A stretch of 64,000 nt of DNA from Rhizophagus irregularis (taxonomy: Eukaryota; Glomeromycota; Glomeromycetes; Glomerales; Glomeraceae): NCBI RefSeq assembly GCF_026210795.1, contig NC_089435.1:1426001-1490000 (forward strand), read 5' to 3'. The position numbers and the translations under genes were made by a program. Positions 56,344-64,000 of this stretch are shown one piece after another. How positions within the stretch are numbered: the stretch's first letter is position 1; every line of letters starts with the position of its first letter. The notes below the pieces were generated by a model. It worked only from the letters and a program-made list of their open reading frames with translations, had not been told where the DNA came from and searched no databases.

Positions 56344-58071
56344 TAATGGTCGCCTGGAATTATCCAAAAAAAGAAGGATCTACACATTATTTTCATTCTA
56401 TAGTACGATTGTTACCTTTTTATTCTGGGAAAACCCATTTTCAAATCCTACAAGAATTATGACTTTATTGAAATTTATTTACATAATTTAAATGGAGCTT
56501 TAAAAACAAAATTAAATGAATATGGAATTGAAGGATAATTTATTACCTTCAAATACACTTTTCAATTATCCTAGTTTTATAAAATATTTGAATACATTAA
56601 GATTAATAATTCTATTTTTGCGTGGTCTATAGATGCTTTTAAAACTTTGAAATTGAAACCTGAAACAAGATATTTAATTAAGTTTGATCATTTTGAAAGA
56701 TTAATTCGAAGGTTATTATCTAGGCAAATTTACATACTTTTGATATTGAGCTCTATCATTGGGATTTTCATTTTGATAATATTTTAAAATTAATTATACG
56801 AAATCCAAATTTTATTCACAATATTAAAAATTTAAACCTTTATATTTGTAGTCATTATTATGGTTGTGATGAATATATTACAACTAAATATTATATATTA
56901 ATAAAATTAATTAATTTACATCAAAATCTTAAAAAAAAAAATTTCTTTAAATGCTATTGACTTTCTTTTATATCAATCATTATTATTAATAAAAGATTAT
57001 AATTGTTAAACACTTTAACTATTATCACATTAAGTTGCGTTGATTTTAAAGATATAATGAATTTAAATAAAATATTTGATCAATTTAAAGTTTTAGAATC
57101 TGTTCATCTCTTACATTGCCCTATAAAAAATATTGTCCAAACACTGTTCGGTTTTTTGTTCGGAAAACCGACCCCGTTCCGAACATTTACTTGACATTTA
57201 TTGGACATTCATCATGATATTGTACGTTTTTTATGTGGTTAAAAATTCTCAATCTCCGCATCTTGTACTAAATTGTAACAAATATTTTGTATAATAGCGT
57301 GCGAGTGTACGGAAAATTGACCCCATTCCGAATATTTATTGGACAAACATTTTTTATAGGGTTGTTATTCCTTAAATACTAGTTTTATTCAACAAATTAT
57401 TAATTTAAATAGACCATTTAAATTAAAAACTTTAATTATAAATGAGATCACAAATTGATGAATCATATCAATTATTATTACAAAAATGTGGTGGATATTT
57501 CGAGAATTTTTGGTGTTACTTTGGAGTTCAAAATGAACTATTATTTGAATCAGTTATAAAATATTGTAAAAATATTAAATCATTTTGATTAAAAATTTGA
57601 AAATCAGATTATTTATTTATCATTCGATCTGATTGAAAATTTGAAACAAAGTCTTAATTATCTTATAATCAAGATAACAAATAGGGAAAATAATATTGAA
57701 TGTAGTTCAATTGTATTACAAAATTTAGGACAAATCCTTCCTTTTAGATTAGAATATTTAGATTTGTGCCTTCACATTAAAATGAGTGATTTGAAGTATT
57801 CTTGAAAAATTCTTAAGATACTTTTATTAAGAAATTGTTGATCAAAAATATAGAAGGACAAGGTATTTTATCTTGTATAAAAAAATAGATTATGAAAAAG
57901 AAAAGAGTGAAGTATTTGGCTACTAGAAATTCTGAAAACTATGTGGAATTAGTTTTATATAAAGATGAAGTGGAGGAATTTAAGTTGTATGATATTAAAG
58001 TGCAAAGTTATGAAAGCTCAACAGTAAGTTTCATAAATTTTCTCGGAATTAATTATAAAGTGGAGTGGTAA
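56344..58071 (+). pseudogene. Pseudogene of a second F-box/LRR-like family
   Basis: This belongs to a family distinct from the other F-box-like genes here. The F-box region is decayed; FWENPFSNPTRNYDFIEIYL and HNLNGALKTKLNEYGIEG follow, then a frameshift, NLLPSNTLFNYPSFIKYLN, SIDAFKTLKLKPETRYLI, QSLLLIKDYNC, DFKDIMNLNKIFDQFKVLES, and after the inserted element YSLNTSFIQQIINLNRPFKL. The C-terminus is clear: YLATRNSENYVELVLYKDEV and EEFKLYDIKVQSYESS. Many stops and frame changes. Family role, where alive, would be substrate receptor of an SCF ligase. Confidence 0.8.
57119..57361. mobile_element. 243-bp TIR element inserted in the pseudogene
   Basis: Left end CCCTATAAAAAATATTGTCC and right end GGACAAACATTTTTTATAGGG (inverse) match apart from a small internal difference. 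Both sides are flanked by TTG (57116-57118 and 57362-57364). Removing the element and one TTG rejoins VHLLHC to YSLNTSF in frame, so the borders are exact. The inside has two related copies of a GACCCC/TTCCGAA block (CGACCCCGTTCCGAAC and TGACCCCATTCCGAAT) and the hairpin-forming TTCGG and CCGAA words. No coding frame: a non-autonomous element. Confidence 0.85.
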
Positions 58072-58629
58072 TTTTAAAATATCAGATAGGAATGGTATAT
58101 TAAATATAATTGCTTACACATTTATCATAGCGAAAGAAAATTTACTAATGAAACTTATCTATGAAAATTCTGAGGAGGTTGATATATAGTAAGTCAAAAA
58201 GGTAAAAATAGCCCTACAAAATGGGTCATTATTCAATAGTACTGATATTTGCTCTTTACAAATAAATGAAATATATGATGAAAATTTTCGCCTATAATAA
58301 TTTTTAAGATCTTGTTACCTTCTGAAAACTGTATGTCTGTACGATTTTAATAATCGTCAATAATTTATGCTAATATTACAAATTACAATTTATCAAGTAA
58401 ATAATTTAGCATTGGATGTTAAAAAAATTATTTTTCAGATTCTTTATAAAGCTTTGAAAAAACGGATAAAATAACTAACCTTTCCTAAAAAGAATGTAAC
58501 TAGAAGTTATCAATAAAATTAATTTTTTAGAAGTATTTTCGAAAAAACTTTAGCATTATGAAAATACTACAGTACAAATATTTTTATAAATTTTATAATT
58601 ATTTCTTATTATTTTATATTACGTCAATT
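58072..58629. other. Spacer between two F-box family-2 relics
   Basis: AT-rich. A 40-codon open stretch (NFKISDRNGILNIIAYTF and on, ending SEEVDI near 58190) may be leftover coding sequence; I cannot place it. Confidence 0.3.
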
Positions 58630-58960
58630 TTAAAACTTATAACTTAGGAAAAAAAAATATTTGAACAATTAAATGTATTAGAATCTGTTCATTTCATTTA
58701 TTATTATTCTTTTGATACTCATTTTACTTGATAAATTATTAATTTAACTAAACCATTCGAATTAATAAAAATCTGATGATTATTTAGAGAATTTTGGATA
58801 TGGATTTGGTTATAATAATCTATTATTAAATCAACAATTTCTTCAATTAATTAATTATAAAATATTATAAAAATATGATTTTTATGAATTTGAAAATCAA
58901 ACTATTTATCCAGCGTTCAATTTAATTGAAAAAATTTTGATCATCTTCTATCAACGTCGA
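58630..58960 (+). pseudogene. Second relic of F-box family 2
   Basis: Fragments equivalent to the middle of the preceding pseudogene: KIFEQLNVLESVHF, IINLTKPFEL, then DDYLENFGYGFGYNN and FENQTIYPAFNLIEKI. Several frames, internal deletions, no start or end. Confidence 0.68.
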
Positions 58961-59039
58961 TTAATTTTCCTACATGTTATATTGATTTTTTTTTAAAAAA
59001 AAATAATACTTCTGTAAATATATTTGATATAATATTTTA

Positions 59040-59400
59040 TTTCTTTATTTAAAAATAAAAAAAAATTTAAAAAAAATTTGGGGAAAGAAAAAGGATAAAG
59101 AAAGAAATCAGTTTAAAAAACTAAGGGAAATTTCCGGAAAAAAAGAAATCCGAAAAAAAAAAAATAAATAAATACCAAAAAAATTCTGAAAAAAAGACAA
59201 TAATTTGGTCCAAAAAAGTGAAAAAAAAAAATTTTTTTTAAAAAAAAAAATCGAAAAAAATTATATAAAAAAAAATCGGTCTTAGAAGACCGAAACAATA
59301 GGATTATTTAATAAAAAAAAAATTCAGTTTTGGAAAAAAAAATGAAAAATTTTTTAAAAAAAAGAACCAAAAAATAATGGCAAGTCAGAGCATCGCATGA
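59040..59400 (-). repeat. Poly-T ladder repeat, copy 3 (inverted)
   Basis: Read on the minus strand it has a GATGCGA-type head (CATGCGATGCTCTGACTTGCC) followed by long T tracts with CCGAAA/TTCGG words. It contains a perfect small palindrome, TCGGTCTT then AAGACCGA, at about 59275-59292. Frames through it are artefacts. Confidence 0.45.
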
Positions 59401-59514
59401 AACAAGTGAATTTCCATCATTTTTTTGCATATTTTGCACTGTTCTATAAACACTACAATTATATCTATTTTGTTATTGTGAATTGTGACATTTTATTATA
59501 TACCAAAAATAGAA

Positions 59515-60948
59515 TTAGACCCATTCAAAATTTTCATAACCACTAACACCAAAACCTATGGAATATTTTTCAACTATTCCTCTCATTTTATATTCATTGA
59601 TAAATTCATTCATTTGCTCGCTCTGAATATAATTATCAACACCTACTCTTATTAATATGGGATTCCTATCTTTCCAATTATCAAAAAATAATACCATGCC
59701 ACCGAATAATTTAATTATCGTGCTAGAAAAAAATTTAAACTTAAACAAACTAATCGGTGATGATTTAGCTAATATTAATAATAAATTGTCCCAACTAAAT
59801 TTATTATAATATTCATCATATACGTTAATAACTAATCCACTTAAAAATTGACAAGAAATTAATAAATTCTCAAATTCTGAGATAAGTGAATTACTATTAT
59901 TAATAAGTGACAGATGAAAATATTTTAGATTTGGACAATTTTGATAAATTGCTTGAATAAACATTTCACTATTATCATAACGATCACTATAAAGTACACT
60001 AATTTCAGTAAGATTTCCTTTTGTATTTTCAATTAAATTTGCCAAAACTTTAGGTGTGACTCTTCGTGTTCTTAGAGTCTTTAAATTAGGCAATGATATA
60101 TTTTCTAATTGATTAATATCAATAATGTTATAAGGTAAGTAAATTTCTAAATTTAATAGATTTACAAAATATGAAAGAAATCTCGTAATAGGTTTCCATT
60201 CAATTCTCAAATATTGGATAGTATTAGCATGTTTAATTAAAGATTCTTCAAGAGATTTATTAAATGATTCTTTTCTTTTCTTTAGTCTACCACGATGGAT
60301 GAGATTAACGATGTTTAAGTTTTTTTGTACTTCAATTAATTTAAAAATTCCAAAATTATTAGAATTAATACCAACACTTAAACTTTTAATCGATTTGCAT
60401 ACTTTAGCCAATCCTTCTATAACATTTTGATCAATATTACCTCGACAATAAAAGGATTCTAGTTCTGAAAAGCAATGTTCAAAACCAGTAATATGATGTA
60501 ATTGACAATCAAATTTATCTGGGATAGAAATATGTATATATTTCTTATCACCATTAATAAATAATTTCAATATCTCATTTCTTATAATGGACATTTTTGA
60601 TTTTTCAAAATTTTTTGAAGAAATTTCGTTTTCCAAAAAAAATAAACTCAAATATTTACAGAAATAAATATAATTAAATAAAGGTCGCTGATATGTTTCT
60701 GTAATGAGATTATTAATTCCTTGATTTTTCAAAATATCTCTTGACTCCTTTGATAAATGTGAAATTATTACATTAAATAGTAAAATCTTTGACTTTATGG
60801 TAACGTACTTCCAAGGATTTTTCCATAAAAGTGGAGCTGCTGTTACACACCAGGTTCTGTTAACTAAAAGGCATGAATGAAGCGTTTTTTTGTCATTTTT
60901 TATTTCTTCAAATATTAGGTAAAGTATATCTTTGTCGAGATACCACAT
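59515..60948 (-). CDS. F-box-like / LRR-like protein
   Basis: 477 residues, single exon, MWYLDKDILYLIFEEI. F-box-like domain at about residues 3-45 (CLLVNRTWCVTAAPLLWKNP), with TAAPLL in place of the usual TVPIL. Leucine-rich-like repeats follow (TIQYLRIEW, CPNLKYFHLS, SCQFLSGLVI) and the family tail YENFEWV ends the protein. It is the only intact member of its family on the minus strand, with a related pseudogene directly upstream in the same orientation. A leader rich in T then A abuts the ATG. Likely an SCF substrate receptor; the target is unknown. Confidence 0.85.
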   Translation of the reverse strand: MWYLDKDILYLIFEEIKNDKKTLHSCLLVNRTWCVTAAPLLWKNPWKYVTIKSKILLFNVIISHLSKESRDILKNQGINNLITETYQRPLFNYIYFCKYLSLFFLENEISSKNFEKSKMSIIRNEILKLFINGDKKYIHISIPDKFDCQLHHITGFEHCFSELESFYCRGNIDQNVIEGLAKVCKSIKSLSVGINSNNFGIFKLIEVQKNLNIVNLIHRGRLKKRKESFNKSLEESLIKHANTIQYLRIEWKPITRFLSYFVNLLNLEIYLPYNIIDINQLENISLPNLKTLRTRRVTPKVLANLIENTKGNLTEISVLYSDRYDNSEMFIQAIYQNCPNLKYFHLSLINNSNSLISEFENLLISCQFLSGLVINVYDEYYNKFSWDNLLLILAKSSPISLFKFKFFSSTIIKLFGGMVLFFDNWKDRNPILIRVGVDNYIQSEQMNEFINEYKMRGIVEKYSIGFGVSGYENFEWV

Positions 60949-61125
60949 TTTTTAAAATTAAAAAAAAATTAAAAAAAATGACGTGAGAAATTTTCCTTTT
61001 TTATTTATACTTAATGAAGTTTGTGTACTTTGTGTAATAAATATTAACATAATGTGTCAATTGTGTCATGATGGTACGTGAAGATCCATGCGTCCATTCA
61101 CATGATTGTTAACCAATAAATCACA
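60949..61125 (-). promoter_or_regulatory. Promoter and leader of the minus-strand F-box-like gene
   Basis: Two T-rich runs interrupted by AA and then AAAA lead into the ATG. AACCAATAAATCAC (CCAAT at 61113) lies about 165 bp upstream, and TCACATGATTG is next to it. Confidence 0.4.
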
Positions 61126-61435
61126 AATTTATCATTTTTCAAAAATGATAATAAGAGCCAATTCGTGAGAAATTAGCATTATTCTAACAATAAATTTTGG
61201 GGAATATTTCTATAACCCTAACATCTAGTGATCACGGAAGTATCCAAATATAGCACATTATATTTATCTCATTGAGTTGAATTGAATAATGAGAAATTAA
61301 TCTCTCTAAAACTGATGGATTGCAACATATCATATAATATTTTAAGAATTGATTTTTTTGAACTTATAAAAGGGTGTCTTTCATTTTTCATTTCCCCCAA
61401 AAAAATTCTTAAAATTTACCAAGAGATACCTAATT

Positions 61436-61958
61436 GGTATACTGCAAATTTCTAAACTCGACAAATTTACAAAGGTGTGACAGAAATCCAGTAATAGGAG
61501 TCCAGTCAATTTTCAAATATTGGATAGTACCTGCATATGATACATCATTTATTCTGTCACGTAAACTCTAATAAATACCGATTGAAACCAACGTCATTTA
61601 GGTTTTTTATACTTCAATTAACTTAATGATTCCAGAATTATCAGCACAGTAATATACATAAACTTTAAGTGTTTTGATTGATTTGCATATACTAGTTAAA
61701 TCTTTTAAAACATTTTGAGGAATCATATCAGCATTACAATGAAGAAATTCAAGTTTTGAAAGCAACGTTCAGCTTCTGTAATGAGATGTAATTGATAATT
61801 AATATATCGTGGAATATAAAGATGAATGAACGTCGCATTACTATTACTAAATAATTTTAATATCTCATTTCTTATAATAAACTGTTGAAACTCTTCTATT
61901 TTAAACGAAGAAATTGTTTTGTTCAAGGAATATAAATCCAAATATTTTTAAGAAATCA
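61436..61958 (-). pseudogene. F-box-like pseudogene, internal part
   Basis: The 5' third including the F-box is missing. The rest reads FIIRNEILKLFSNSN, then YINYQLHLITEAERCF, NVLKDLTSICKSIK-like text, and GTIQYLKIDWTPITGFLSH in shifted frames, stopping near FVEFRNLQYT. It lies 5' of the intact gene in the same orientation, so it is probably a failed tandem copy. Confidence 0.78.
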
Positions 61959-62027
61959 ATATAGCTTTGTGCCGGAATATAATCACGTGATAAGACTAGA
62001 GCATGTGACTGATATATCTATTATCTA

Positions 62028-62063
62028 ATAGTTAATATATTTTACATAGTTAATATATTTTAC
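62028..62063 (+). repeat. Left direct repeat flanking the LINE
   Basis: 36 bp, itself two ATAGTTAATATA-type halves. It matches 63691-63726 with two mismatches by eye and ends exactly where the LINE sequence begins. Confidence 0.72.
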
Positions 62064-63690
62064 CTCCCAATGCCGACTCCCCAATATTTCTTTTAAAGGA
62101 TCAACTATTTTCTTCCCGTCATCAACCAAAAGTGAAGCGATGGGTTTCTTGATTGCGTTAATAGTCTCTCCTTTCAACCGCAAGATTACTATCTATACCG
62201 ATTCGGCCAACTGTATAACAACTTATTACCATCGACTACACTCTCCCGTCGTTAGTCCACGACGCAAATTGAAACAAAATAATTTTTTGATATGGGATTT
62301 AATTTTTTACCTTATAGAGTCAAAGAACTTACATGTCTTCTTACAAAAGTCAAAGGACATAGTAATAATTTTTTTAACGATCAAGCTGATGAACTAGCTA
62401 ATGCGGGGACGCACGCATATCAAAGATCCTATAATTATCAACCACAAATTTTTCCACAATACGAGCTTAGATCTCTTTAAATGGAACAACAATTACGTTA
62501 TAGATCGAAACGTGAGAAAATGGAGTAACAACACGATTGACCCTTTAATTTTCTCTTTCGCCTGCTGTCAAAGAACAAATCACCAACGGCGACATTGATT
62601 GGACTTTCACTAAAGAATGGATCAATTATAACCCTTAGATTCTGTTACTGACTTTAAGTTATCAAAGATGCAAGGATCTAAACTTAAGAAATATAACTTT
62701 CTTTATCATACCGCAGGCATTCAGCAAAGAAACTACCCTAGATTGTACCCAACTAGTGCCATCCCCTGCGTGCAATGTAATAGTCACTTGGATAATAACA
62801 AACACGTCGGACTTTGTTCCGCACACAAAGACATTTGTATAGGTATACTAAAATGTCATTCGACGACTCTTTTTGATATCATTAAAGATTACGCCAAAAG
62901 TTTAACTTATGGATTATTGGAAACCATACAATCCTCCCCATTGATCAACACCTCCTTTGATTGAAGCAACACCCGCTTTACCTTTTGATACACCATTTGC
63001 TGATCTTACTATGATTTTTTACAATTATTTACCAAAGAAAACACGATTCCAGACATTCTTGACTTTTATGGATAATATAATGCCCGACATTAACTCGCTT
63101 ATTTGAAACAAGCGAAGTACATTGTTTAAAGAATGGGTGCTTTTTTAAACATTACAAAGAAGAAAAAAAATTTTATTACAAAAAACATCGTACACAAATT
63201 AGGCGTGCAACTGAGGATGCACTTTCTGCTTCGACACACACACAATATCGAGAATGACAAAGATTTACTCATAATTTCAACCCCATTGATTCCATATGGC
63301 CATATTGGTGGTTTTTACGATGCTACGGCGCATATTCGATGGACTTCAAGTAACTTCTTACATTAGGGTTCTTGGGAATCCCATAGAGATAACATTTTGT
63401 TCAATAATATAGATTTATTCTCTTTTTATAATTATCACGTTTTATTCAAGTCATATAATTAATTTTTTATAATCACTCATTTCTTTTTCTTTCCTCGGCT
63501 TGCGAGTCCCGGTAGTGCTCTTGGAGCTCTCCCATTGCTCGTTTTTATTTCCAAGGCCAAGGTATCATCGTCTCCTTCGGGTTTCGATTTGGTTGTTAGT
63601 GTTAGAATTATTTTAAACTTTTTTTTAACTGTCTGTATAGTTCGTACTATGGCTTTGTGTACTTTGCGACATAAAAAAAAACCATAGCTG
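62064..63690 (+). mobile_element. 5'-truncated LINE with RNase H domain, decayed
   Basis: A non-LTR retrotransposon 3' part. The RNase H-like domain shows STKSEA (Glu), IYTDSANC (Asp), and in a shifted frame TKVKGHSNNFFNDQADELA (Asp). These are followed by a zinc-binding-like IPCVQCNSHLDNNKH and a C-terminal part with TPLIPYGHIGG and DATAHIRWTSSNFLH ending near 63366. At least three frameshifts and several stops break it. A 3' UTR with CTTCGGGTTTCG and GGCTTTGTGTACTTTGCG ends in an A-rich tail at about 63670-63680. The reverse transcriptase and 5' regions are missing, as is typical of target-primed insertion. Confidence 0.8.
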
Positions 63691-63726
63691 ATAGTTAATA
63701 TATTTTATATAGTTAATATACTTTAC
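63691..63726 (+). repeat. Right direct repeat flanking the LINE
   Basis: 36 bp partner of 62028-62063, directly after the A-rich LINE tail. Together they read as a target-site duplication. Confidence 0.72.
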
Positions 63727-64000
63727 AATATTTATATAGTGCATATACTATGGCATATATTTAATATGTTGTAATTAGTATAGAATTTATTATAAAAAGA
63801 GTCAATGTTAAGATCATCGACGGTTAAGATATTCAATAAAGTTTGATTTTTATCCTTTTACACTCTAGTCACTCTATCCTTATTTATTAGTATAAATCCT
63901 TTATTTACGTCTGATCGTATAGGCTTATTGGGAAGCTATACTATTGTAATGGCGTAGTATACCTAGTAAATTTATTAATTGTGGGGCGCAGTATTATATT
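63727..64000. other. Right edge, no gene seen
   Basis: AT-rich with an AATAAAG polyadenylation-like word near 63835 and GGGCGCAGTATTAT at about 63984, also found near 46689. A 3' UTR or LTR fragment is possible but unproven. Confidence 0.25.

Overview
This is nuclear DNA of an intron-bearing, very AT-rich eukaryote. The gene content points to an arbuscular mycorrhizal fungus (Glomeromycotina, Rhizophagus-like): TKL-type kinases with a linker EWIPYNQF before the glycine loop, Sel1-repeat/kinase fusions, an expanded F-box-like family and a LINE with an RNase H domain. That assignment rests on remembered family features, not on a search. Genes have short GT-AG introns (about 65-110 nt) and intergenic DNA is full of poly-T/poly-A tracts, so this is not bacterial sequence.

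Layout. 0.4-2.3 kb (-): five-exon TKL kinase with a C-terminal helical domain. 2.5-5.3 kb: decayed coding and transposon DNA. 5.3-8.3 kb (+): Sel1-repeat/kinase fusion. 9.1-15.1 kb: F-box-like cluster (one relic, one intact gene, one pseudogene with an internal inversion) plus a TIR element. 15.6-18.2 kb: a palindromic 61-bp satellite next to a large foldback element. 21.7-28.5 kb (-): the most striking locus, a 14-exon gene predicted to encode thirteen successive kinase N-lobes followed by one C-lobe. 33.4-41.4 kb (+): two intact F-box-like genes, one pseudogene and two relics. 44.1-45.2 kb: higher-order satellite with strong G-quadruplex potential. 47-51 kb: degenerate coding remnants, a diverged tandem repeat and a transposon-protein remnant. 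51.4-55.1 kb (-): second Sel1/kinase fusion with 20 Sel1 repeats. 56.3-59 kb: relics of a second F-box/LRR family, one interrupted by a 243-bp TIR element. 59.5-62 kb (-): intact F-box-like gene and a pseudogene. 62.0-63.7 kb: 5'-truncated LINE bounded by a 36-bp direct repeat.

How the genes fit together. Nothing indicates an operon-like pathway. The window is an accessory landscape of two rapidly expanding families: kinases built as modular chains (Sel1 scaffolds or repeated N-lobes) and F-box-like proteins that would act as ubiquitin-ligase receptors. Of ten loci of the main F-box family, four are intact and six are dead, which is birth-and-death evolution in progress. The main candidate for something undescribed is the N-lobe array: twelve array exons carry a glycine-loop region that no longer fits the consensus, and only the thirteenth, next to the C-lobe, keeps a canonical one.
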